The notes: a model not told the origin generated them from the sequence alone. DNA of 29,033 bases from Pseudomonadota bacterium (GCA_023386635.1 JAEWJH010000038.1:1-29033); one strand, 5' to 3'. Counted from the stretch's first letter, positions 1-8,034 are shown. Translations and numbers: made by a program.

Positions 1-342
1 CGGCAGCACCGCCTGCATGATGGTGATCGGCGCGCCGAGATGCAATTGCGTCACCGCCGCGAGATCGTCCTGCGTCACGTCGGGCAACAGCGCGGGCCGG
101 ATCAGGCCGGCGTTGTGGATAAAGTGCGTCACTTGATGCTGCGTCGCGACCTCGCGTGCCGCCTGTTCGGTCGCGGCACTGTCGAACAGATCGACCTCGA
201 GGGCGCGCAGGCGCGTATGGCTTTGCGGCGGCTTGCGCCGCGCGAGCGAGATCACCTCGTAGCCACGCTCCAGCATCTGCCGGCACAGTTCCGCGCCGAT
301 GCCGGTCGATCCGCCGGTGACGATCGCGACAGGCAGCGTCAT
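1..342 (-). CDS. SDR family NAD(P)-dependent oxidoreductase (partial, C-terminus outside window)
   Basis: The first 114 codons of a classical short-chain dehydrogenase are present; the gene runs off the left edge. The N-terminus carries an intact dinucleotide-binding motif (TGGSTGIG at about residues 9-16) and the NAG motif near residue 91, so cofactor binding looks functional. The catalytic Ser-Tyr-Lys region lies outside the window. It is the last visible gene of the minus-strand catabolic operon and its ATG overlaps the stop of the cyclase gene by four bases (ATGA), so it is translationally coupled. A likely role is oxidation or reduction of a hydroxyl or keto intermediate, but the substrate cannot be read from the sequence. 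Unlike the SDR half of the fused protein two genes upstream, this copy has the canonical glycine motif, so it may be the real dehydrogenase of the pathway. Confidence 0.9.
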   Translation of the reverse strand, partial: MTLPVAIVTGGSTGIGAELCRQMLERGYEVISLARRKPPQSHTRLRALEVDLFDSAATEQAAREVATQHQVTHFIHNAGLIRPALLPDVTQDDLAAVTQLHLGAPITIMQAVLP

Positions 343-1121
343 TTGTCCCCCGATACCAGCGCGAGCACGCGCAGCGGGCTGCCCGAGCCCTGCTTGATCT
401 TCAAGGGCGCGGCGACGATCACCGCGCCCTTCGGCGGCAGCAGATCGAGATTGGTCAGGCATTGCAGGCCGAAGCGGCCCTTGCCGTGCATGTAGAAATG
501 CGCCGGGAACGGCGGATTGAAATGATGTCCCTGGCCGAAGTCGGTGCCGATCGTCTCGGTGCCGAAGCCGTGCACGTCGCGCTCCTCGACGAACCACTTG
601 ACCACTTTCGGCTCCGGGCCGGGCGTGTGCGCACCGTCGTCGCGCAGATTGGCGTAATCGGTGAAGCTCTGCTTCGACCAGTCGGTGCGCAGCAGCACCC
701 AATGGCCGGGCGGGATCTTGCCGTGCTTGGCCTCCCACGCCTCGACGAACGGGATCGTCAGCGCGAAGTCCGGATCGGCAGCGCATTCCCGGGAGCAATC
801 GATCACCACCGCCGGTGCGATGAACTTGCGCACATCGATGGTGTCGACCGCGTTGTTCGGCAGGTCCTTGCCGGAAATCCAGTGGATCGGCGCATCGAAA
901 TGCGTGCCGGTGTGCTCGCCGAGCGAAATGTTGTTCCAGTACCAGGCTGGCCCGCGCTCGTCATAGCGCGACACCTCCTCCATGCGGAACGGCGCGCACT
1001 GGCCTAGCTCCGGCGGCAGCGTGATGATCGGGAAGTCCTGCGACAGCGTCTGCGTGAGATCGATCACGCGCACGGCGCCGGCGGCGATATCGCGGGCGAA
1101 GGCAAGCACATCGGTCGGCAT
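339..1121 (-). CDS. cyclase family protein (kynurenine-formamidase-like metallohydrolase)
   Basis: This 260-residue protein belongs to the cyclase family (PF04199), metal-dependent hydrolases that include bacterial kynurenine formamidase and isatin hydrolase. The metal-binding signature HxGTHxDxPxH is visible as HTGTHFDAPIH, with His70, His74, Asp76 and His80. Length is a little above the usual 210-260 residues. No signal peptide is seen, so it is probably cytoplasmic. The ATG at 1121 is preceded by a good ribosome site (GGAGAA) eight to nine bases after the TAG of the DUF35-SDR gene, and its end overlaps the next SDR gene. No other tryptophan-pathway genes are present, so kynurenine formamidase activity is unlikely here. 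Hydrolysis of a lactone, amide or cyclic intermediate made by the upstream enzymes fits better. Family call is firm, substrate is unknown. Confidence 0.9.
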   Translation of the reverse strand: MPTDVLAFARDIAAGAVRVIDLTQTLSQDFPIITLPPELGQCAPFRMEEVSRYDERGPAWYWNNISLGEHTGTHFDAPIHWISGKDLPNNAVDTIDVRKFIAPAVVIDCSRECAADPDFALTIPFVEAWEAKHGKIPPGHWVLLRTDWSKQSFTDYANLRDDGAHTPGPEPKVVKWFVEERDVHGFGTETIGTDFGQGHHFNPPFPAHFYMHGKGRFGLQCLTNLDLLPPKGAVIVAAPLKIKQGSGSPLRVLALVSGDK

Positions 1122-1130
1122 GAAATTCTC

Positions 1131-2372
1131 CTAGCCTGCCAGTTCGCGTTCGAGCGCCTTCGGGTTGACCGCAAGCCGCGTGCGGATGTCCTCGGCGATA
1201 TCGCCGACGAACACGTCCTCCACGCCCTGCTGCAATCCGCGCACTACTGCTTTCGCCAAAGCCGACGGCGTCACCTTCGGCGGCGGCACGGTTTGGAACC
1301 ATTCGGTCTCCAGCGGGCCGAAAAACACGTTGAGCACCTTGACCCCGCCCGGCCGCAATTCGGCGCGCATGCACTGCGCCGCCGAGAGACACGCCGCTTC
1401 GGCCGCCGAATAAGCACCGTAAGTCGGCCAGTTCATCAGCGCGTGCACGGACAGCAGATTGACGAACGCCGCCGCCGAATTGACGCCATCGGCGCCGCGG
1501 AAGCGCATCACCGGACCGAACGCCTGCGCGAGCCGCATCAGGCCGAGATAGCGCACGTCGATCTCCTCGCGCGCCACGGTGAGGCCATGGCGATCGACGA
1601 TGCCGCCGGCGCGCACATGCTCCGCCGTGTTGACGATGATATCGATGCGCGACCCGTTCTGCTCCGCTTGCTCGTTGACGGATTCCGTATCGGTGACATC
1701 GAGCGGCACGATCTCGACCCGCTCGATCTTCTGCAGCGCCTCCATCCCCGGAAACGGCTTCCACTGGTCGGCGATGCCGACGAACACGATGTTCGCGCCG
1801 GCGTCGGAAAACGCCTTGGCCATCGCCTGCCCCACCTCGGTGCGGCCGTCGGTGATCAGCACGCGGCGGAATTTCGGATCGCAGGTCATCTCGCGCAGAT
1901 GGGGATCGTCGGCCATATGGGGCGTATCCTGTTCCGGCAGAGCGAGCGCCACCGCCGCGCCGCTCTTGTCGAGCTTGAAATCGAGCTGAACGCGCGCGCC
2001 TTCCACGGTGTCGCCATGCAGATGCGCTACAACCACCGGCCCGGCATCGAGCTTGACGCTGCCCACGCGCCACGGGGTGCGCTCGCGGAAATACGGATCG
2101 GTCGAGGTGCGCACGGTCGTTTCAGCGACCAGCACGCCGCCGCGCGGCACGTCGCGAAACGGCAGCCGCGCCGAAAGACAGTTCGGACAGCAGTCGCGCG
2201 GCGGATAGATCACCGCCTTGCAGTCGTCGCATACCTGCAGCGCGAAGCGGCCTTCCGCCGCCGCCGCGGTGAGGCCATGCGCGGTGCGGCTGCGCACGCC
2301 CTGCGGACTGAGCGGCAGGCGCGTGCGCTTGAGCGGGTTCTTGCGTTTCGGGCGCGTGAGCGGCGTCGTCAT
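1131..2372 (-). CDS. DUF35 zinc-ribbon/OB-fold protein fused to a degenerate SDR domain
   Basis: This is a 413-residue two-domain protein. Residues about 35-150 form a DUF35 module: a zinc ribbon with CDDC and CPNC knuckles followed by an OB-fold. Such proteins partner thiolase-fold enzymes and acyl-CoA substrates (for example ChsH2 with Ltp2). Residues about 165-413 have an SDR fold, but its key sites have decayed. The glycine motif reads TDGRTEVG instead of TGxxxGxG, the NNAG motif reads NTAE, and the catalytic YxxxK reads YSAAE, with Glu in place of Lys. Ser in LLSVHAL and the Tyr remain. NAD(P) chemistry is therefore doubtful, and a structural or substrate-holding role is more likely. The gene follows the thiolase-like gene with a one-base TGATG overlap, as expected for a stoichiometric partner. 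The fusion is read in one uninterrupted frame. Confidence 0.88.
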   Translation of the reverse strand: MTTPLTRPKRKNPLKRTRLPLSPQGVRSRTAHGLTAAAAEGRFALQVCDDCKAVIYPPRDCCPNCLSARLPFRDVPRGGVLVAETTVRTSTDPYFRERTPWRVGSVKLDAGPVVVAHLHGDTVEGARVQLDFKLDKSGAAVALALPEQDTPHMADDPHLREMTCDPKFRRVLITDGRTEVGQAMAKAFSDAGANIVFVGIADQWKPFPGMEALQKIERVEIVPLDVTDTESVNEQAEQNGSRIDIIVNTAEHVRAGGIVDRHGLTVAREEIDVRYLGLMRLAQAFGPVMRFRGADGVNSAAAFVNLLSVHALMNWPTYGAYSAAEAACLSAAQCMRAELRPGGVKVLNVFFGPLETEWFQTVPPPKVTPSALAKAVVRGLQQGVEDVFVGDIAEDIRTRLAVNPKALERELAG

Positions 2373-3553
2373 CAGGCCCTCGCCAGCACGGCGGCCGCCG
2401 ACGACAGGCCGCGGTCGTAGTTGATCATGCCGAAACCGGAGATGACAGCGCTCTGCGCATCCCGCACCGCGGTGCCGATCGGGCGGTCAGTGAGCTGCCG
2501 CACCGCATCGGTCAGGCCGAGAAAGCCGCCGGCCGCGCCCGCCTGTCCGGTCGACAACTGTCCGCCCGACGTGTTGTGCGGGAACGTGCCGTCGTTGGTG
2601 AAGGTATGACTGCGCACGAAGTCCGGCCCCTCGCCCTTCTGGCAGAAGCCGAGATCCTCGAACTGCATCATGACGATCACCGGATAGTCGTCATAGGTCT
2701 CGACGAAATCCACGTCGGCGGGCTTCATGCCGGCCATCGCCCAAAGCTCGTCGATATCCATCGCCCAGCCGCCGCGATGCTGGATCACATCGCCGCCAAA
2801 GGAATTGTGCCGCTCGATGGTGGCGAGCATGCGCACCACCGGAAGACCGAGCGATTTCGCCGTCTCCTCGCGGCACACCAGCACGGCCTCCGCGCCGGCG
2901 CAGGGCATGACGCAATCGAACAGATGCACCGGATCGGCGATCGGCCGTGCCGCCATATATTCGTCCAGCGTCAGCTTCTTCTTCATCATCGCGAACGGGA
3001 TCGACAGCGCGTTGTCGCGCTGCGCGATGCACAGCTTTCCGAAATCCTCGCGCTTGGCGCCATACAGATTCATGTAATGCCTGGTGATCAGCGCGAACGA
3101 GGCGTTGGCGCCGCCGGAACCGTAGGGATAGACGGCATCCTGCGCGAACCGCGAGAAGGTCGACAGCGTCTTGCGGAACGAATCGACGTGGTTGGTGTCA
3201 CCGGCGATGCAGGCAACGATGTCGGCGTCGCCCGCCTGCACAGCGCGCGCGGCTCGGCGCAGCGCCACCACACCGCTCGCGCCGCCGAACGGAATGTGAT
3301 CGAGCCAGCGCGGCGACAGGCCGAAATGCTGCGTGAGGCCGATCGCCGTGTCCGGGCCGACCGTGAAGCTCGACACCGTCAGCCCGTCGATATCCTTCGG
3401 CGCGATGCCGGCGGCGCGAGTCAGTTCATGCAGCGCGCGGCCGAGCCACCAGTGCGCGCTGTTGGTCGAATAGCGGCGGTAGGGAATCGTCACCGGCGCG
3501 CAGATGACGATGTTGTCGTAAGCGGCGCGGCGATGCGACGATGCCCGTGTCAT
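2372..3553 (-). CDS. thiolase-fold (SCPx/Ltp-like) protein, probable acyl-CoA aldolase partner of DUF35
   Basis: This 393-residue protein has the SCPx/lipid-transfer thiolase fold, seen in YDDYPVIVMMQFEDLGFC and in NTSGGQLSTGQAGAAGG near the C-terminus. The residues needed for thiolysis are missing. The nucleophilic Cys position (CxSG in thiolases) reads GASG in FGGASG near residue 90, and the catalytic His of NxHGG is Ser in NTSGG. This pattern matches non-thiolytic family members such as the Ltp2 aldolase, which acts with a DUF35 partner. The ATG at 3553 overlaps the ligase stop (ATGA); longer in-frame readings would run into the ligase gene. The neighbouring DUF35 gene and CoA ligase suggest that the protein acts on a CoA thioester and makes or breaks a carbon-carbon bond. 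The fold and the missing residues are observed; the aldolase role is inferred. Confidence 0.9.
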   Translation of the reverse strand: MTRASSHRRAAYDNIVICAPVTIPYRRYSTNSAHWWLGRALHELTRAAGIAPKDIDGLTVSSFTVGPDTAIGLTQHFGLSPRWLDHIPFGGASGVVALRRAARAVQAGDADIVACIAGDTNHVDSFRKTLSTFSRFAQDAVYPYGSGGANASFALITRHYMNLYGAKREDFGKLCIAQRDNALSIPFAMMKKKLTLDEYMAARPIADPVHLFDCVMPCAGAEAVLVCREETAKSLGLPVVRMLATIERHNSFGGDVIQHRGGWAMDIDELWAMAGMKPADVDFVETYDDYPVIVMMQFEDLGFCQKGEGPDFVRSHTFTNDGTFPHNTSGGQLSTGQAGAAGGFLGLTDAVRQLTDRPIGTAVRDAQSAVISGFGMINYDRGLSSAAAVLARA

Positions 3554-5193
3554 GCGGCGGTCCGCCGTTTCAGGCCGCGCGTGTCGACGCAGGCGTCGCC
3601 GCCGACAAGGCCGGCGACCATGTCCTTGAGGTTGCCGCGCTGAATTTTCTGGGTCGAGGTCAAGGCGATCTCCGGCACGAAACCGACATAGCCCGGCGCC
3701 TTGTAATAAGCGAGCCGCGTCAGGCACCAGGCGACGATCTCCGCCGCCACCTGCTCGCGCGCGGCGCGATCCGCCGCCGGCTCACGGGTGACGACGCAGG
3801 CGAACACCTCGTCGCCGCGCACCGCATCGGCGACCGGCGCTACCGCCACCTGCCGCACCGCCGGATGCTGCATCAGCACGCTTTCCACTTCGACGGCGGA
3901 GATGTTCTCGCCGGAGCGGCGGATCACATTCTTTCGTCGGTCAACGAAATGCATCGCGCCATCCGGGTCCTGCCGCACCACGTCGCCGGTGTGGAACCAG
4001 CCGCCCGCCCACGCCTGCGCGGTGGCGTCCGGGTCTTTCAGATAGCGGCGAAAGAAGCCGTAGCGCGGCGCATCGCCGGCGTGACGCACCAGCAACTCGC
4101 CCGGCTCGCCCTGCGGCACGTCAGCGCCCGCTTCATCGACGATGCGGGTTGCCAATTCGGAGCCAGGTCGGCCAAAACAGCTCGTGCCCACATGGCGCGG
4201 CTCCTGCGCCGCGACCACCACCGCGCCCGCGCCGGTTTCGGTCATGGCCCACGCCTCGATCAACGGAAAGCCGAAGCGCTGCTCGAACGGCGCGTGCAGC
4301 GCGCGGTCGACACCGGCACCGAAACCGAACCGCACGGAATGCGCGCGGTCTTCCGCGCTCTCCGGCGCGCCCATCAGCATCGGCGGCATCACGCCGAGAT
4401 AGTGGACGATGCTGGCGCGGCTATCGCGCACGCTGCTCCACCAGGTTTTCGGGTGAAACCGGTCGAGTGAGATCAGGCAGCCGCCGACCGTGAGCATCGC
4501 CATCGCCGAATAGGCCATGGCGTTCATGTGGAACACCGGCAGCGGAGTCAGCATCCGCTCGCCATCGTCGCGGAAGGCGATCAGCCCGCCGGTCGTCGCA
4601 TACCAATGCCCGGCATAGAGGAAATATTCGTTCGGCAGTACGCAGCCCTTCGGCTTGCCGGTGGTGCCTGACGTATAGAGCAACGCACATTCGGCATCGC
4701 GGCCGGTCTCCGCCGTACTCGCCTCACCCGCCAACGGCGGCAGCGGCGCATCGTCGGGACCGAACACCGGAATCGCGCGGCCGACGGCATCGGCCGCCGC
4801 ACACAGGCCGGAATGTCGCGCGGAGATCGCCACCGCGGCAACGGCTTCGGAATGGCCGAGCACGTATTCCAATTCGGCGGCGCGCATATCGGGATTGAGC
4901 GGCACCACCGACACACCAAGCGCATTCAGCGCGAACCAATGCAGGAAATACGCAGGACGATTTTCCAGGAGCATCGCCACGCGCTGCCCGGCGCGATAGC
5001 CAGCCCTGGCATAGGCGGTGCGCAACCGCGCGACGGCGGCTTGCGCCTCGCCATACGTCACCTCCCCCGCCGCGATGCCGTAAGCCTGCGCCGTCTCCGG
5101 CAGCACGCACAAGAACGCGCGCTGCGGAAACCGCCCCGCCTGCCGGCTGAACAGCTCGTAGACGCTGTTCGGACTGTCGGCCGGAAGCTGCAT
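3550..5193 (-). CDS. AMP-dependent acyl-CoA synthetase/ligase (first of two)
   Basis: This 547-residue ligase activates a carboxylic acid with ATP and CoA through an acyl-adenylate. All core adenylation motifs are present: LLYTSGTTGKPKG at about 171-183, AMTETGAG, GWFHTGD, then DRRKNVIRRSGENIS and the C-terminal lysine motif STQKIQRGNLK (Lys about 516). It resembles CaiC-type and medium-chain or aromatic acyl-CoA ligases. The chosen ATG (5193) lies five bases after the oxygenase beta-subunit stop; a GTG three codons earlier is also possible, and longer readings would overlap the beta subunit implausibly. It sits between the ring oxygenase and the thiolase-like gene, so it probably loads CoA onto the oxygenated acid or its side chain. 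A paralogous ligase occurs at 12981-14597 in the divergent operon. Confidence 0.93.
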   Translation of the reverse strand: MQLPADSPNSVYELFSRQAGRFPQRAFLCVLPETAQAYGIAAGEVTYGEAQAAVARLRTAYARAGYRAGQRVAMLLENRPAYFLHWFALNALGVSVVPLNPDMRAAELEYVLGHSEAVAAVAISARHSGLCAAADAVGRAIPVFGPDDAPLPPLAGEASTAETGRDAECALLYTSGTTGKPKGCVLPNEYFLYAGHWYATTGGLIAFRDDGERMLTPLPVFHMNAMAYSAMAMLTVGGCLISLDRFHPKTWWSSVRDSRASIVHYLGVMPPMLMGAPESAEDRAHSVRFGFGAGVDRALHAPFEQRFGFPLIEAWAMTETGAGAVVVAAQEPRHVGTSCFGRPGSELATRIVDEAGADVPQGEPGELLVRHAGDAPRYGFFRRYLKDPDATAQAWAGGWFHTGDVVRQDPDGAMHFVDRRKNVIRRSGENISAVEVESVLMQHPAVRQVAVAPVADAVRGDEVFACVVTREPAADRAAREQVAAEIVAWCLTRLAYYKAPGYVGFVPEIALTSTQKIQRGNLKDMVAGLVGGDACVDTRGLKRRTAA

Positions 5194-5198
5194 GCCGC

Positions 5199-5681
5199 TC
5201 ACATGAAGAGCTGGATATTGCCGAACGCGGCGTCGCAGTTGACAAGATCGACGCGCTTGAGCTTGATGCGCAACGCGCCGTCCTTGACGGTCAGCGTATG
5301 TGTCACCCACGCGGCGTAGAGCTGCTGCTCATCAAACCGCGTCTCGACATAATGCATCGGCGTCCATGTGACGTATTCGTTGGCCGCTTCATCGCGCCGG
5401 TCGATCTGCGGCGTCTGCAGCAGATGATGACACCGGCTCTTCGGCTTCTGCGAGAAAGTGCGGTTGCCCTTCAGCCGCTCGACGCGAATCGTCAGCAGCA
5501 GCTTGTCCTCGTACATCAGCGAGGTGGTGAGCTTTGGATCCGTCTGTCCCCATTCGAGCGGCATCCAGTACATGCCGTCGTCGGTGAACAGGTCGAGCCA
5601 TTCCTCGAACCGGTGCTGATCAATCAGCCGCGCCTCGCGCTGGACGAAATCAATCAATTGCTGGTCGCTGGGCGCTGTCAC
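5199..5681 (-). CDS. aromatic-ring-hydroxylating dioxygenase beta subunit
   Basis: This 160-residue protein has the NTF2-like fold of ring-hydroxylating dioxygenase beta subunits (PF00866), the non-catalytic structural partner in alpha3beta3 oxygenases. Typical features are the N-terminal FVQREARLIDQHRFEEWLDL, the segment GMYWMPLEWGQTDP and a C-terminal VTHTLTVKDGALRIKLKRV strand pair. Length is normal for the family (155-190). The start is a GTG at 5681 preceded by a clear GAGGGG site, ten bases after the alpha-subunit stop. Tight spacing with the alpha gene indicates that the two are made together. Confidence 0.94.
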   Translation of the reverse strand: MTAPSDQQLIDFVQREARLIDQHRFEEWLDLFTDDGMYWMPLEWGQTDPKLTTSLMYEDKLLLTIRVERLKGNRTFSQKPKSRCHHLLQTPQIDRRDEAANEYVTWTPMHYVETRFDEQQLYAAWVTHTLTVKDGALRIKLKRVDLVNCDAAFGNIQLFM

Positions 5682-5691
5682 GGCGGTCCCC

Positions 5692-7005
5692 TCACATCGA
5701 CATGGTCATGAATTTCGACCAGGCGCGAAACTGATTGCGCATCTGCCATTCGGTCGTGCCGTTGGTTTCCGCGGTCGTGTCCGGCGGCTCGGCCGCATCG
5801 TAGAGCCGCTGCACGTTGACCCACTGATTGGCGTCGACATGCAGGCCTTCCTGCGCGCGCTCGTACATTTCAAGATCGTCATGGCCGACCACCGAGGTCG
5901 GCGCATTGATCAGTCGGTTGTACATCAAGGTGCGCTCCAGCAGCATGTCGGGCGCATCCACCAGCCGGAACGTCCAGGACTCCACCAGCGTCTTGTTGGC
6001 CGCGATCGGCTTGAACAGGCGGATGAGCTGGATCGGCCCCTTGATCATCAGATTGGGGAAATAAACCGTGTTGTGCCGGTTCTCGCCGAGGATCGCCTTG
6101 GCGCGCTCCTCGCCGTAGGCGGCGACCATCTTCTCGAAATAGCCGGGAATGGCGGAATAGTCGGAGTGGATCGAATGATGCACGCCGGTGTGGCCGTGTC
6201 CGTTCGGCCAGACGCGGATGCCCATGTTCTCGAAGAATTCGTACGGGGCCATGAACGGTGCGTAGATCTCCACCGCCATCGGCTTCTTGGTGCCGGGCGG
6301 CTGCTTGTCGAACACGCTGATCGCCGTGCCCGCCGACGATTCGTGCGCCACCATCGGGTGGCAGGTGTCGGTCTGGTTCTCGACCAGCATCTTCCAGTTG
6401 CAGTTGTGCATGTAGCGCAGCACGCCGCCGGCGACTTCGAGTTTGCCGACCGGCGAACGGTCGACCATGTTGTCGAAGCTCGACAGGCTGTCGCCGAAGA
6501 ATTCCTCGAAGCCCGGACCGCCGTCATTGAGTTTGGCGAACACGAAGCCGCGATAATTGTGCACATGCTTCACTGGCGTCATGCCCTTCGCGGCATGGCT
6601 GCTCTCGAAGCCGGTATTCTCGTAACCTTTCTTCAGCGGGATCGCGAGCAGCGAACCATCGGTGCGAAAGCTCCAGGCATGATACGGACAGCGGAAGAAC
6701 TTGCCGGTGTTGCCGCAGGTCTCGGTGGTGATGCGCGTGCCCTTGTGCGGGCAGCGGTTGTAGAGAACCTTCACCGTCTTGTCGCTGTGGCGCACCATCA
6801 GCACCGGCTGCGTTCCGATGGTGGTGCCGAAATAATCGCCGGGATTGGCCACCTGGCTGTCATGTCCGACATAGACCCAGGTATTGGCGAACAGATGCTC
6901 CATCTCGAGCTGGAACACCTCTTCGTCGATATAGACGTCGCGATGCACCTCGGTATCGCGAACCAGACCTTTGACGGCGTCCGCATTGCCACGATAACGG
7001 TCCAT
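5692..7005 (-). CDS. aromatic-ring-hydroxylating dioxygenase alpha subunit (Rieske oxygenase)
   Basis: This 437-residue catalytic subunit carries a Rieske [2Fe-2S] centre, with Cys85-x-His87 and Cys106-x2-His109 in CPHKGTRI and CPYHAWSF. The mononuclear iron site has Asp213-x2-His216-x4-His221 (DTCHPMVAH), and a C-terminal carboxylate is expected in the HDDLEMYERAQEG segment near 375-388. Length is typical of alpha subunits of alpha/beta enzymes. The ATG at 7005 has an AGGAGA ribosome site; the longer reading to 7182 would overlap the reductase gene and lacks family similarity. The protein inserts O2 into an aromatic or related substrate using electrons from the reductase encoded just upstream (17-bp gap). 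The substrate is not readable, and monooxygenation or demethylation is as possible as cis-dihydroxylation. Confidence 0.95.
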   Translation of the reverse strand: MDRYRGNADAVKGLVRDTEVHRDVYIDEEVFQLEMEHLFANTWVYVGHDSQVANPGDYFGTTIGTQPVLMVRHSDKTVKVLYNRCPHKGTRITTETCGNTGKFFRCPYHAWSFRTDGSLLAIPLKKGYENTGFESSHAAKGMTPVKHVHNYRGFVFAKLNDGGPGFEEFFGDSLSSFDNMVDRSPVGKLEVAGGVLRYMHNCNWKMLVENQTDTCHPMVAHESSAGTAISVFDKQPPGTKKPMAVEIYAPFMAPYEFFENMGIRVWPNGHGHTGVHHSIHSDYSAIPGYFEKMVAAYGEERAKAILGENRHNTVYFPNLMIKGPIQLIRLFKPIAANKTLVESWTFRLVDAPDMLLERTLMYNRLINAPTSVVGHDDLEMYERAQEGLHVDANQWVNVQRLYDAAEPPDTTAETNGTTEWQMRNQFRAWSKFMTMSM

Positions 7006-7022
7006 CGCTGTCTCCTGTCGTC

Positions 7023-8009
7023 TTATAAATCCAGCACCAACCGCGGCGTCTTCGCGCGCGACACGCAAATCTGCATCAGCTTGCCCGACGACTTCTCGCT
7101 GTCGGACAAGATGAAGTCGCGGTGGTCCGGGGTACCCTCGATCACCGCGACCTGGCAGATTCCGCAGTCGCCGCGCTTGCAATCATAGAGTGGATCCTTG
7201 CCCGCCTCGATCAGCACGTCGAGTACGGATTTTCCCGGAGGCACGGTGAAGCTCTCGCCGGTGCTGTTGAGCACCACCTCAAATGCCTGATCGCCCGCCT
7301 GCGGTGCCGCCGCGGTGAATATCTCGAAATGCAGCCGCCCCGGCGCCCAGCCGAGCGCCTTTGCCGTGGCGATCGCGCCTTCGATCATCGGCAGCGGGCC
7401 GCAGCAATACAGCGGCTCGTCGCCGGAGAGCGAACCCATCAGTCCGGCCAGATCGAAGAAGGCCTGCGCGGCGTCGTCGGTGTGCACGGTGAGATTGCTG
7501 CCCGCCAGCGCCTCGATCTCCGGTAGAAAGGCGAGTTGATCGCGCGCGCGGCCGGCATAATAGAAGCGATAAGGATGCTCCGCCGCCTGCAGCGCCGCCG
7601 CCATCGACACGATCGGCGTTACGCCAACACCACCCGCCACCAGCACCACCGGCTTACCGCTCGGCTCCAGCGGGAAATTGTTGGCCGGCGGCGTCACCGA
7701 GACGGTATCGCCGACTTTCAGGCCGTGCATGTAGACTGAGCCACCCTGGCTCGGTGTTTCGAGCCGGATGCCGAGTCGATAGGATTTCGGGTGGGTGCAG
7801 GCTCCTGGGTCGGCGGCGGTATTGACCAGCGAATAGGAGCGCTCATCGTTGTCGCCGATACGCACCTTGAGATGCGCGCCGGGCTCCCAGGACGGCAATG
7901 GCTCCTGATGCGGCCGCGCCAGCCGAACCGTGCGGATCAGCGGGGTGACGCTCTCCACATCCGTGACGACCAGATCAAACCGACCTTCTTGGCGACCATC
8001 CTGCGGCAT
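7023..8009 (-). CDS. phthalate-dioxygenase-type reductase (FMN/NAD/[2Fe-2S])
   Basis: This 328-residue electron-transfer protein has the order flavin domain, NAD domain and C-terminal plant-type ferredoxin. The flavin motif RSYSL is at 57-61, the nucleotide motif GGVGVTPI near 126-133, YCCGPLPM near 201-208, and the cluster ligands are Cys277, Cys282, Cys285 and Cys315. This is the layout of phthalate dioxygenase reductase and VanB (class IA), which transfer electrons directly to the oxygenase with no separate ferredoxin. It is the first gene of the minus-strand operon. The ATG at 8009 has no Shine-Dalgarno sequence and lies only seven bases from an AT-rich palindrome, so the mRNA may be leaderless. 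Pairing this reductase type with an alpha/beta oxygenase is unusual. Confidence 0.94.
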   Translation of the reverse strand: MPQDGRQEGRFDLVVTDVESVTPLIRTVRLARPHQEPLPSWEPGAHLKVRIGDNDERSYSLVNTAADPGACTHPKSYRLGIRLETPSQGGSVYMHGLKVGDTVSVTPPANNFPLEPSGKPVVLVAGGVGVTPIVSMAAALQAAEHPYRFYYAGRARDQLAFLPEIEALAGSNLTVHTDDAAQAFFDLAGLMGSLSGDEPLYCCGPLPMIEGAIATAKALGWAPGRLHFEIFTAAAPQAGDQAFEVVLNSTGESFTVPPGKSVLDVLIEAGKDPLYDCKRGDCGICQVAVIEGTPDHRDFILSDSEKSSGKLMQICVSRAKTPRLVLDL

Positions 8010-8016
8010 TGCAGAT

Positions 8017-8034
8017 TATTTTAAATATAAAATA
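8017..8034. promoter_or_regulatory. operator-like palindrome, copy 1
   Basis: The 18-bp site reads TATTTTA-AATA-TAAAATA, a perfect inverted repeat with 7-bp arms. It lies seven bases upstream of the reductase ATG, where a bound protein would block the start of the minus-strand transcript. Copies 2 and 3 share the TTTTAAA core and the overall symmetry. The factor is unknown; AT-rich palindromes of this size suit MarR-, TetR- or GntR-type dimers. Confidence 0.65.

Noticed and set aside
339..1121. Kynurenine formamidase as the specific function of the cyclase gene
   Set aside because: The metal motif shows only family membership, and no tryptophan or kynurenine genes accompany it.
7006..7182. 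N-terminal extension of the oxygenase alpha subunit to 7182
   Set aside because: It would lie within the reductase reading frame, shows no alpha-subunit similarity, and bypasses the AGGAGA-preceded ATG at 7005.
5839..7188. A 449-codon open frame on the plus strand opposite the oxygenase alpha gene
   Set aside because: It is antisense to a gene with intact Rieske and iron-site motifs. Its translation is His/Arg/Asp-rich with no family features, as expected from the complement of GC-rich codons. The same reasoning removes the other long antisense frames (for example 1293-2420, 2576-3643, 13173-14315, 14406-15779).
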